Part shown: piece by piece, positions 24,040-34,310 of the stretch
Position numbering within the stretch: the first letter of the stretch is position 1
Layout of the letters: every line of letters starts with the position of its first letter
Source of the DNA: Avena insularis
Lineage: Eukaryota; Streptophyta; Magnoliopsida; Poales; Poaceae
NCBI GenBank assembly: GCA_023614405.1
Contig: CM042697.1
Span: forward strand, 471,492,792-471,556,791
DNA length: 64,000 nucleotides
Direction: 5' to 3'
Translations under genes and position numbers: made by a program
The notes under the pieces: model-generated
What the model saw: the letters and a program-made list of their open reading frames with translations, nothing else
The model's database searches: none
Told to the model about the DNA's origin: nothing

Positions 24040-25410
24040 TGCACAAGAGGCACCATGGCACTAATAATGGATACTCACGAGTAACACCTGGACAGGGAGA
24101 AGTGATCTTACAAGGGGGTTGTGGCTACAAGAGAAGAAGAGGGTATGATGCGACAATTTGTAGTACTACAAGCACACAAGGTACTTCTGAATATACCAAC
24201 TTGCATGTGAACAATATATCTTTGCAGAAGGATTCTTTTCTGTACATACATGTTATTGTTCAGTTTCATATACAATGATAAGTAATTATAATATTTCTGA
24301 TGCAAGTTTATATAAATATATTGACAAATGACATTAGCAGGTAGTACTATGTGAACTGAGGACAGTATTGACAATCAGAACCTGCATAACGAACGTCTAA
24401 TGTGTATGGGACAGGGTAAGTGTTTACTGAGTTACTGTGTTGTTAATCATCAATGCTTCATTATGTATTGAAATTCTCACTTACTAACACATGTACAGGT
24501 TCTTCTAAATCTAAATTATACCAAGAGCCGAACCTTAATATGGAAGATGGCATGCACATGGATCCATGTGATCAGATTTATTGCAGTCTTCCAAATAATG
24601 ATTGTTTTCTGGAGCACCAAAGATCAACGGTAGAAGCTGCTGCAAGTAGTTGTCGTCCTAACACATCTACATCTGGTCAATTAAAATGCCGTCCGAATGC
24701 TGGAACACGGTTCAAGATTAGTCCATCTGACATGTATGTTTTACCAATTTTATCTGAAGATCAGGCTGCAAATAGTAAATTGATAAAGTTAGGACAGCGT
24801 AAGCGGCACCATGGCACTAATGGATACTCACAACTCATACCTAAATGGGGCAAAGTATTCTTACAAAAGGGTTGTGATTATAGGAAAAGAAGAGGGTTTG
24901 ATAGGGCAAGTTGTACGGTTCCAAGTACAGAAGACATAGATCGATATACCAACGACTTACATGAAGACGTTATTTATATGCCAAATGATTCTTTGCCTGT
25001 TGTGCATGGTAATTTTCTATACTAACAATGGTTTAATTTATTGTATTCATACGTATTGTCTTGTCTGTTTAACATAAATATTGACATATGATTCGTTAGC
25101 AGATAATATTTTAAAAAATGAAGAAAATATTGGATATGATGGTGATCTGGATGACGAAAGCCTGATATATAGTGGGCAAGGTAAATGTTTACTAATTTTT
25201 TAATCAATATATAGTGTTTATTTTTCTCGAAAAATAATTCATCCAATGTTTTATTAGATATTTATTTTCTAATATAGTAAACAATGTATAGGTTCTGATT
25301 TTAAGTCATTCGAAAAAACAAGGCCAAATGGCATATATGTGGATCCGTATGATCATGTATATCATAATATGCCCAGTAGTCATCATTTTCTAGAGCAAGT
25401 ACCTAACTGA
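24040..25410 (+). pseudogene. Duplicated exon cassette upstream of Rep in inner Helitron
   Basis: Three coding modules occur twice in the same order. Module 1 is KRHHGTNNGYSRVTPGQGEV (about 24041) and KRHHGTNGYSQLIPKWGKVF (about 24797). Module 2 is a short exon ending in a GQ-coding GGTAAG/GGTAAA donor (about 24413 and 25181). Module 3 is the MHMDPCDQIYCSLPNN type (about 24550) and the YVDPYDHVYHNMPSS type (about 25340). The period is about 760-790 bases. The longest open stretch is 24453-25025. The second module 3 runs into a stop near 25406. Function is unknown; these sit where the N-terminal part of plant Helitron Rep proteins is encoded. Confidence 0.5.
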
Positions 25411-25461
25411 AGACATTGCAATGCAAGAAAGTTCCAACATGAAACACCAACATTTTGCTGC

Positions 25462-26103
25462 ATGAGTGGAAAAATAAAGATTATGACATCATTAATTCCC
25501 GAAGAATTGCGACGACTGTATACGAGTCAAGATCCAGATGCAAAATACTTTCGAGACAACATTCGGTACTTTAATTCTCACTTCTCATTTACCGAATCGA
25601 CCAATTGGTTCCAAAAGAAGACAGACCCAAGCATCTGCAATTATACTTTTATGACACAGATGTAGAATTGCAACAAAGGTTTCGTCATTCACCTAACCTT
25701 GACAAAGATCTCATCAGAAAGTTGTCAAATATACTTTCATGTAATCCTTATGTCAAAATATTTAGAAGCCTTGGTTCTATTCAAAATCTAGACGAATACA
25801 AAATTGAGCTAAATACAGATATTGCTTTAGATCAGAGAGTGTATAATACTCCAACAGTATCACAAGTTGCTGCAATTTGGGTTGAGGGAAATAATCCTCA
25901 AAGCCATTTTGATAGGAGTATAATGGTTTATGGTGTATCAGACCAACCACAATACATAAAAGCATACCATGGTTGCTATGATCCATTGTCTTATCCCCTT
26001 TTCTACCCAAATGGTGAAATCGGATGGAACTTAAATTTACCAAAAGTCGGACCACATGCTAAGACAAGTGTGAACGATCAGGAAGATGCTCTGAAGGGAG
26101 AAG
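25462..26103 (+). pseudogene. Helitron Rep N-terminal domain (broken)
   Basis: The first piece (25462-25590, TSLIPEELRRLYTSQD, then IRYFNSHFSF) and the second (from 25605, PKEDRPKHLQLYFYDTD) read in different frames. By family comparison roughly 30-40 residues between them are missing, so there is a deletion plus a frameshift near 25590-25600. The rest resembles the Helitron-like N domain and ends AVN-like at CYDPLSYPLFYPNGEIGW. The end at 26103 matches a GC-AG intron donor (AAG|GCAAGT). Removing 26104-26190 keeps the frame into the next exon. Confidence 0.72.
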
Positions 26104-26190
26104 GCAAGTTTTTGTTGTATAGAATTTACTATTTTCCTTAACATAACTTCTAAAACTTTTTTATCTAACTATAAATTGTTCGATATGTAG

Positions 26191-29100
26191 GAACCGTGGG
26201 TAGCTCTGGTTCTTACGTTTCACCAAGAGAATATTATTGCTATAAATTACAGATCCGGGATGGTGAATTTAATGTCCTATTATTTGGAAGGAGGTTAACT
26301 CAATATATTGTTGATATGTACATAAAGATTGAATCAATAAGATTGGCATTCTTTCTACAACCATCAACTCAAGTTCTCATAAGGGCAGATCTATATCAAG
26401 GATTGCTTGATAGCATTGTTGCTGGAGAGACACGTGCTTGCATGATAGGAAAGCGTATTGTTCTTCCCCCAACATTTATTGGGGGACCCAGAGACATGCG
26501 ACGAAGATATCTAGATGCAATGGCCTTGGTCCAAAGGTATGGCAAGCTAGACTTATTCATTACAATGACTTGCAACCCACATTGGGACGAGATAATTAGA
26601 GAGCTAGGACCAGGTCAGTCACCACAAGATCGGCCAGATTTGGTAGCAAGGGTTTTCAAGGCAAAATTAGAGGACCTTAAGGATCTTTTGTTCAAGAGAA
26701 AAATATTTGGTGAAGTTGCGGCACATGTTCATGTAATAGAGTTCCAAAAGAGGGGTCTTCCTCATGCACATTTCTTGATAATTTTGAAGTCAAGTTACAA
26801 GATAACTACTCCCGATCAATATGATAAGATAATATCAGCTGAGATTCCTGACAAAGAAAAATATCCTGTGCTCCATACTTTAGTTATTAAGCACATGATG
26901 CATGGACCATGTGGACTTTTCAACATAAACAATGCTTGCATGGAGAATGGAAGTTATAGATATCATTATCCTCGACAATTCTCAGAGACTACACTCCAAG
27001 GAGAAGACTCATACCCGATCTATCGGCGCAGGGATGATGGTCGTCAAGTGCATATTAGAGGTGGTATTTTGGATAATAGATGGGTTGTTCTATATAACCC
27101 CTATCTACTTATGAGATACAACTGTCATATTAATATAGAAGTTTGTTCTAGCATCAAGGCAGTTAAATATCTCTTCAAATACATCTACAAAGGTCACGAT
27201 CGTGCCTCCTTTGTCATTGAAGCCACCGGGGATGATGTTGTTATCAATGAGGTTCGTGATTACAGAGATGCAAGGTTTATATCACCTCCAGAGGCAATAT
27301 GGAGGATTTATTCTTTTAATTTAAGTGAGATTTCTCCCTCGGTTCTACAGTTACAAGTTCATTTGCCAAAAATGCATATTGTGCATTATAAGGAATCTGA
27401 AGATTTAGAGGGTGTCTTGAGGAGAGAATTACCTTCAAAAACAATGCTCACCGAGTATTTCAGAATGAACTCTATTGATGATTATGCAAAAAATTTCTCA
27501 TACAAGGAATTCCCTGAACATTTTGTATGGGATAAAAGTCGTAAAATATGGAGACGTCGTAAACAAAAAATTCAGATTGGTAGACTTGTGGCTGCACACC
27601 CTGCTGAAGGAGAGCGTTATTACTTGAGGATACTACTAAATCATGTGAAGGGGGCTACTTCCTTTGATGATCTACGCACTGTTGATGGTATTCTTTTTTC
27701 AACCTTTAGAGAAGCTGCGGAAAAAAGGGGTCTTATTGAGGCCGATGATAGTATTTCTGATTGTTTGAACGAGGCTGCAACATTTCAAATGCCCTCTGCA
27801 CTTAGAAGGTTGTTCGCAACGATTTTGGTCTTCTGTGAGGTAACTGATATTCGTGGATTGTGGGAGAAACACTTTGAGGCCATGGGTGAGGATTTCCGAC
27901 ATAAGGGTGTATGCAATGAGATAATTGAGCAAATGGTACTCAAAGATATTGGGGATATGCTCTATTCGATGGGTAAAGACATCAAGAACTTTGACCTTCC
28001 AGGTTTTATGGGTACTAATAATATTGAAAGCTTGGAGCAGAGGGAGTTAACTGAAGAGATGTCAATTGAAGTTGACCAGAAGGACTTGGAGCTATATGGG
28101 ACTCTAAACAATGAACAACGCCTTGCTTTTGATGAGATAATGGACCATGTACTAAAAAAGAAGAGTAAAGTATTTTTCATTGATGGCCCAGGAGGTACGG
28201 GAAAAACATATCTTTATAAAGCTTTACTAGCTAAAGTGCGCTCCATGGAACTAATAGCCATCGCAACAGCCACATCGGGCATCGCAGCTTCTATAATGCC
28301 AGGTGGTAGGACTGCCCATTCTAGATTTAAGATACCGATAAGTATTCACGAGGACACCATGTGTAACTTCAGTAAGCAGAGTGGAACTACAGAATTACTT
28401 CGAAGAGCATCTTTAATAGTTTGGGATGAAGTTGCTATGACGAAACGGCAAGCTGTTGAGGCACTTGATAGATCCCTGCAAGATATTACTGGTTATCAAC
28501 TACCATTTGGAGGAAAAGTAATGGTGCTTGGTGGAGATTTTAGACAAATTCTTCCCGTAGTGAGGCGTGGCACCAGATCACAAATTATAGATGCTTATCT
28601 TAAAAAATCTTATCTATAGAAGGATATAAAATAAATAAAACTCCAGCGCAATATGAGAGCACAATTTGATCCATGGTTTTCTGATTTTCTCATCAAAATC
28701 GGTAATGGTAGTGAGGATACTATTGGAGGAGATTATGTGTGTCTACCTCAAGATATAGTTATAGGTCACACGAATCCAGATACCTCTATTAGTAAATTGA
28801 TCAATGATGTATTTCCTTCACTTGACCAAAATGGAAGATCAACATCTTATATTAGTGCACGAGCCATTCTTTCCACCAAAAATGAATATGTGGATGACTT
28901 AAATGCAAAGCTTATAGACCGGTTTCCTGGAGATGAAAAAGTCTACTATAGCTTTGATTCTGCCGTGGATGATACACACAATCACTACCCACTTGAATTC
29001 CTTAATTCTTTAACACCTAATGGTCTGCCCCCACATATTCTTAGATTGAAAATCAATTGCCCTGTGATCTTGCTCAGAAATTTAGACCCTTCTAATGGAT

Positions 29101-29492
29101 TATGCAATGGAACAAGACTTATTATAAGGGCATTTCAAGAGAACGCTATTGATGCAGAAATCATTTGCGGCCAACATGCTGGAAAGCGGGTATTCCTTCC
29201 ACGCATTCCTATGTACCCTTCAGAAGATGGTGTGTTCCCTTTCAAGTTCAAAAGAAAACAGTTTCCAATTTGTCTAAGCTTTGCCATGACAATCAACAAA
29301 GCTCAAGGACAAACTATTCCAAATGTTGGCATATATCTTCCAGAGCCGGTGTTTTCTCATGGTCAACTCTATGTTGCTTTATCAAGAGGCACATCAAGAA
29401 AATCAACAAGAATACTTGTGAAGCCAAACAAGGAAATTGATCCATCTGGTAAAAGCACAAAAAATATTGTCTACCGGGATGTTCTAATGTGA
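26191..29492 (+). pseudogene. Helitron Rep (HUH endonuclease) and PIF1-like helicase, two stops
   Basis: This is the rolling-circle transposase: Rep nicks and joins DNA ends, and the helicase unwinds. The exon starts after the acceptor ATATGTAG (26190). Rep motifs are FITMTCNPHWDEI (about 26560), the HUH motif as HAH in KRGLPHAHFLIIL (26763-26771) and the two-Tyr motif KYLFKYIYKG (about 27170). The helicase has Walker A GPGGTGKT (about 28186), WDEVAM, GGDFRQILPV, TINKAQGQT (about 29293) and YVALSRG. The frame runs about 1100 codons with only two stops, TAG 28617-28619 and TAA 28632-28634, between helicase motifs. The stop at 29490 ends the gene. Confidence 0.92.
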
Positions 29493-30409
29493 TCAAGTGC
29501 AGAATATAATCACAGCTAATATAATGACTAATGTTTGAAAAGGTACTTATGTCGTAATTATATTTTGCTTTTTTTTATTCTTAAAAAATGCATAGTACAA
29601 AGTTAATCTGGATGATATATCATTCTGCAGGTATGACAAGTAAAAAAAATATGGTCATTCTGTCAACAAGATCAGATGAAGTTCTCAGCGATGCCACTGC
29701 TGGAAAAATGATGAAAGACTCATTAATGGCCTTTTCAATACTATACTTTTTCACTACGGAATTACGTATTGTTGTAGAATTTTTTGGGAAGTCATTTTGC
29801 TAGAAGGGTGCTTGGTAGAGTTTTCTACTGTTGTAGAAATTTGAAGCGAAGTGTTGTTTGCTGGAAGTATGTAGAAACTCTGCAGATTTCAGTAGAATTT
29901 TGTTGTCTAGACATAAGGAAGCTAAGACTCAGTGTGTATATCAGCTGGCCTAGGCTTTTCACAACCATTCAACACTATAATGTAAATAGTTTTTGGATGG
30001 TAAACATGGATATATTCTACTGTTCATGTGGACTGATCATATCATCAACGGAAGAGGACTTTTACTGTACCGATTTTGAAGTACAAGGGTACTGTAAAAA
30101 TCCTCCAACGGAAATGAAGTAGTCGGTGAATTGTTTTTACATACATGTAATGTTATTATTTATTTTCTATTTATTTCTTCTGTACAAACTGTAGTAAGTG
30201 GTGTAGTATTTTATTAGGATAATAAAAACTACTAAAAATGCTTAATACGATGTACAGTTTGCATTTTAAATTAATGTAGCCCAGTTGCATGGACATGGGG
30301 TGGAGGGGCCGAGCCCCATTCCGCAGCAATAACTCTGTGTATATAGACAAATACATAAACGCCAAAACATTAACTCCTATATACGTGCAAGGCACGTACC
30401 TTTTACTAG
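29493..30409 (+). other. 3' non-coding region of inner Helitron
   Basis: No conserved coding sequence follows the helicase stop, only AT-rich DNA and short open stretches. The last 30 bases carry the hairpin and CTAG end. Confidence 0.6.
30384..30398 (+). other. 3' hairpin of inner Helitron
   Basis: ACGTGC pairs with GCACGT over a three-base loop (AAG). It is followed by ACCTTTTACTAG and then T, the expected Helitron terminus. Confidence 0.88.
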
Positions 30410-30609
30410 TACTATATATTTGCCGGAAATAATACTCATGCATGAGGTAAATTTTCTATCAAACCGACCAACAGATAAAGATAGTCCAAACTATACATGC
30501 ATCGACCGGTTCCTAGGGAGCACAGAAGACACATGGTATATTATCCATGGATTAGTTAGCTATACCTAATAAAATAATTCAGAGTGCATGCAAAAGCAGT
30601 TCTACTTAC

Positions 30610-30870
30610 GGGAAAATTATTTAGTTGCATACCTCTGGTGGCACACCGTGGCAGGGTGGGTCGCTGAGAATTGGTTGGCGCCAGGCTGTGGATCCCCTGC
30701 GTTGTGTGTAGGTTTAAGACAGTCTCCCATAGGTGCTGCCAGGGACGTGCCCTTTGCTCGTCGCCTCCATCGACTGTAGTGGAGATACCGAGAGAGGAGC
30801 AACGACGATGCAGCAGAGACGCTAGCTAAAGATGTATGGCCGTGGAGATGGAGCTAGGGTTTTTTCTTAT
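30610..30870 (-). pseudogene. Possible captured first exon in outer Helitron
   Basis: The minus strand shows a gene-start-like layout: a leader containing AAAACCCTAGCTCCATC, then a GC-rich stretch with ATG codons (for example the frame 30802-30617). It ends in a donor-like GAGGTATGC near 30636-30628. The open frame has about 60 codons with no domain I recognise. Composition differs from the AT-rich Helitron around it, which supports capture of a host 5' exon, but the parent gene is unknown. Confidence 0.4.
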
Positions 30871-31141
30871 CACATCATGGGTTAGAGTAAGTTTTTCTCA
30901 TGTCCTGTTTTTCCTTGTTATTGTCTGATTTGATACGGGACGAATCAACTTCTTCTTTTAGATTTGGTATATATATACGTGACGGATCTCTTTTATGCGC
31001 TGTGTAACGGAAGAGAAGGTAGACGTGGACTATTAAATCCTAGCCTTCAATTACACATCTGAAGGCTAATATTATTTATGTGATGTGGATCAACGTGAGG
31101 CCTCGAAAAACAATCTTATATTGCTTTTAGTATATAATAGA

Positions 31142-31514
31142 TGTCTTTGCTTATGTGGAGAGTAATAATTATTATATGCATGTGGCTCATAATAAGTATG
31201 TTTTATGTGATAGTTATATTGTTAATTTTATTTATGATGCTACTGAAAGTTATTATGAGAGAGGGAAACATGGTTTTATGTATCTCAAAAATATTAAGTT
31301 TCTCCTCTTTATGTTGAAAATCTTAAAGTTGCACTTGTTTTGTTTTCCTATGCTTGTTGCTTTGTGCTTCCATGACTTGTTTCTTTACAAGATTCCTATG
31401 CATAGGAAGTTGGTTAGACTTAAATGTGTTTTGAATTTGCTTCTTGATGCTCTCTTTTACTTTAATTCATATTTCTTATGTGAGCATCTTCTCAAACTAT
31501 CAAGCCTAACTTAA
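31142..31514 (+). pseudogene. Unnamed ORF of element E, part 2 (after the Helitron)
   Basis: This stretch resumes in the same phase as part 1 and runs to the TAA ending at 31514. It aligns with the C-terminal third of the ORF of element F: YVLCDSYIVNFIYDATESYY here, and ALCDSYIVEFIHDATENYY in F. Both share a C-terminal RLKCVLNLLLDALFYFNS. Stretches of Leu, Phe and Cys could form one or two hydrophobic segments. Function unknown. Confidence 0.62.
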
Positions 31515-34310
31515 AGGCGTTAAAGAAAAGTACTTATTGGAAGATAACCCAAGAGTTTTCTTGAGTCTTGGAAGTTATTACTTCAGTAATGACATATTCT
31601 TATCTTTTTTGTTTACTTTTTGTGCCAAGAATAACCTCTAATAAGAGGGAAGTAAGATTTGGAGAGTTGCTGTCCCGAAACAGATTTCTGTCCTCCACCA
31701 TAAAAATTCGTCAGGAGTATCTGTATGTCGGATTGAGCTGAAAATTTACGAATAAATTCCCCAGTATGTTAGATAACTTTTTTTAGTTCAATACTTTTTT
31801 ATTTGAGCAACAGAAGGTCTTTGAAAAAATCAGTTTCTACCTTCTGGTATGTTTTGACAAATTTCTGCCATTATTTGCATTTGCTTATTATTGATTTCTT
31901 TTGGGGTTCTTTTTGGGAAATTGAGATTTTTGAAGGAGTTGCTACAGTAGCTTGTGTTTTTAGTGAAAAGTTTTGTTGTTCCAAATCTTTACCTAAGGTC
32001 TAATATCTCTTGAATACACTAATGTTGCTAATGAAGATTGTGTGAAGTTTTGTATGAAGGAAAAATTTCAGGTGTAGAGAAAGAATGATGTAATGAGATG
32101 AAGAATGGACAAAAGCTAAAGCTTGGGGATGCCCAAGGCATCCCCTTCGTCATCAATAAAAAGCTCAGGTCTGTCTAGACACTTCGTTTTTATTGTTTCA
32201 TGCATTGTTGTGATGTTCTTGGAGCGTCTTAGTTTTCGTTTTTGACTTTAGTTTGCTTGACTAAGTTGGTTGGTTACACCACACTTCTTTTGGAGAGAGA
32301 CACACTCTGTTTCTATTCCCTAGAATACTCTAGTTTTCACTCTTATTGTTTTGTGAGTGTTCACTTTTGCTAGCACTGCGTTCAGCCTTAGTTTTCTTGT
32401 GCTTACAGCTTAGAACTTTTTAGTTCTTCTTTGTGGATTTGTGAGACAATCTCACTGATCTTTATTGATTATTATCTTTGTGAGTTGTTTCAAATAAGTT
32501 GTTTGGTTTTGGAAAAGAGTAGGAAGCTTCATGCTTAAGTGGTACAAAAGGGATCTTGCATTGACTGTGACTTAGACTTTAGCATGACATGCTACGTGTT
32601 ATTTTGACCTTATGCTTAGTGATTATTGCTGTAGCATGTCTTGTTCCAAACAATTGGGATTGCTTATTGTGTCTTGAAGAAATTATGCGTTGTTTTAGCA
32701 TGCAAAAGCATAGTATTGTGGTATTCTCCTTCGATGCTTTGTTTGGGTTGACTTGGCACATGCTCACACCATGTTATGACTATGACAAGTCACCATAGCC
32801 TCTATGATCATTTAGTCCTTGACTCGTAGTACCACTCTATGCTTTGATTAGTAATTTTTTGTCGCTCTGCATGATTATGGCCATTATTGCTCTCTTAGTT
32901 GGTTGCTCCCAGTCTTTTGCTAGCCTACACTTGTATGAGTAAGCTCTACTCATGCTTCCAACTTCCAAAAAACCAAGTTATTCCAAAGTGTCCACTATAA
33001 ATTCATATGCATGGTGTGTTACACCATTCCAAGTATATTATTGTTTTCATCTATCTTCCAATTAAAAAGTATTTTGTTATATGAAAACTTAGTGATTAAA
33101 TCTCTCACAAACTTGATGGCACACTTTATATTCTTTGCCCCTAATAAACTTGAACCATTGTGTCGTCTATGTTGTATATGCTTGCACTTATACGTTGGAA
33201 TTAGCAGAATTATGCTGTCATGGGGAACGTTTTCAACATTGCACTTGTACTTTGTACTCAGTTGATATCATGCTCTTTTGTCTATGGATGTCACCGGTGT
33301 GAAATAAAGAGGGAACTTGTAAGTCTATGGAGTTTGTATTTTGTGTTAGAGAAACGCCTGGGCCGCTAGCCTAAGCCATGCCTAATCATGGTGGAAACTT
33401 TCAACATCACTATAGTGAGCTATCTATGAAGCATCCTCAATAAAAAGCTACGCATATAGTAAATAAAAAGATCGTTGAGATGCTCATTGTCTGCTTGACT
33501 TGTCATTTTGGTTATGGGATAGCTCATGTACCATGTGCAAGGGGTACCCCGTTGGCGGTTCTCTATGATATGCATGTACTTACAATGACAAGAACTTACA
33601 GGTGACTAAATTTGAGTAGCATGAGGTGTGGCCCTCATATTCAAGGGACTTGAGATTGCCAACTTATACTTTGTCAAGCATATACTCCATAGTTTGTTCA
33701 CTTTAACCTTAATCACTTCAAGATGCTTATGATAGGGGCAATGAGGGCTGAAAGCTAACAAGTACCATAATTTTTGGAAGCTCTTTTTGAAACTTGAAAT
33801 CCCTGCTTCCCTTTATGAAGGGCCTTTCTTCCACCATTATTGAGTCTCCACCTTATACTTTTAGGCACCATTAAGAGAGCATAGTTGTCATTCTGTGTGT
33901 AGTGTCCCAAAACTTACTAATTGATGCATATTGTGATATTACTTGTTCTTGTGCTATTTGTTTCTAGTCACCCTTATGAACTTTAAAGGTGTCCTATGCA
34001 TCTATTTGCTACTCTATGAGGGACAAGCTGAATGCCACTATGCCATGTTTTCTGTATGTGAAACAAACAAACGTTTTTCAATGCATGTTATTCATGATCT
34101 TTGTTTGTAGCCTTCGATGCTGCATGCATAGTTACTTTGTCTTATTGTTAGAACTCCATCTTTCATGCACATGTTTAGAGTTATTTGATCCCAGCTTTCA
34201 ATGCTTGCAAATGGTTTGATCATGATTTTGATGGTGCATGTCACCTAAAAAATTATTCTTTTTATCACTTACCTACTCGAGGACGAGCAGGAGTTAAGCT
34301 TGGGGATGCT
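31515..34310 (+). other. Long non-coding internal region of element E
   Basis: About 2.8 kb with no supported ORF, yet clearly homologous along its length to 41615-44327 of element F. It contains a polypurine-like AGCTTGGGGA followed by a hairpin (32125-32145) and ends with the terminal polypurine tract (about 34297-34309). Long conserved non-coding interiors are typical of large retrotransposon derivatives, which rely on proteins of other elements. Confidence 0.7.
32125..32145 (+). other. Conserved hairpin in element E
   Basis: GGGGATGCC pairs perfectly with GGCATCCCC over a CAA loop, directly after AGCTT. The identical hairpin is at 42327-42347 in element F. Confidence 0.75.

Larger units (their letters stand above)
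22491..30409 (+). mobile_element. Inner Helitron, autonomous type, 7.9 kb
   Basis: It begins TCTATACTACTATATAAT after an A (22490). It ends TTTTACTAG (CTAG at 30406-30409) before a T (30410). A hairpin, ACGTGC-AAG-GCACGT (30384-30398), lies 7 bases from CTAG. The interior holds a multi-exon 5' region (from about 22650) and a long Rep/helicase gene (to 29492). It is inserted in the outer Helitron in opposite orientation. Only a few lesions are visible, which suggests a fairly recent insertion. Confidence 0.92.
20672..31141 (-). mobile_element. Outer Helitron, minus strand, interrupted by a second Helitron
   Basis: On the minus strand it begins TCTATTATATACTAAAAG (from 31141) and ends CTAG at 20672. 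The 3' end is preceded by a perfect 8-bp stem (20683-20690 with 20695-20702, loop AAAT), 7 bases from CTAG. It sits between A (20671) and T (31142), the standard Helitron AT target, with no target duplication. About 2.5 kb belongs to it: 20672-22490 and 30410-31141. No Rep/helicase of its own is visible, so it is a non-autonomous type that may carry captured gene pieces. Confidence 0.85.

Noticed and set aside
30588..30779. Plus-strand 63-codon ORF in the outer Helitron
   Set aside because: The gene-start signals (leader, ATG, donor) are on the minus strand; the plus frame is a shadow.
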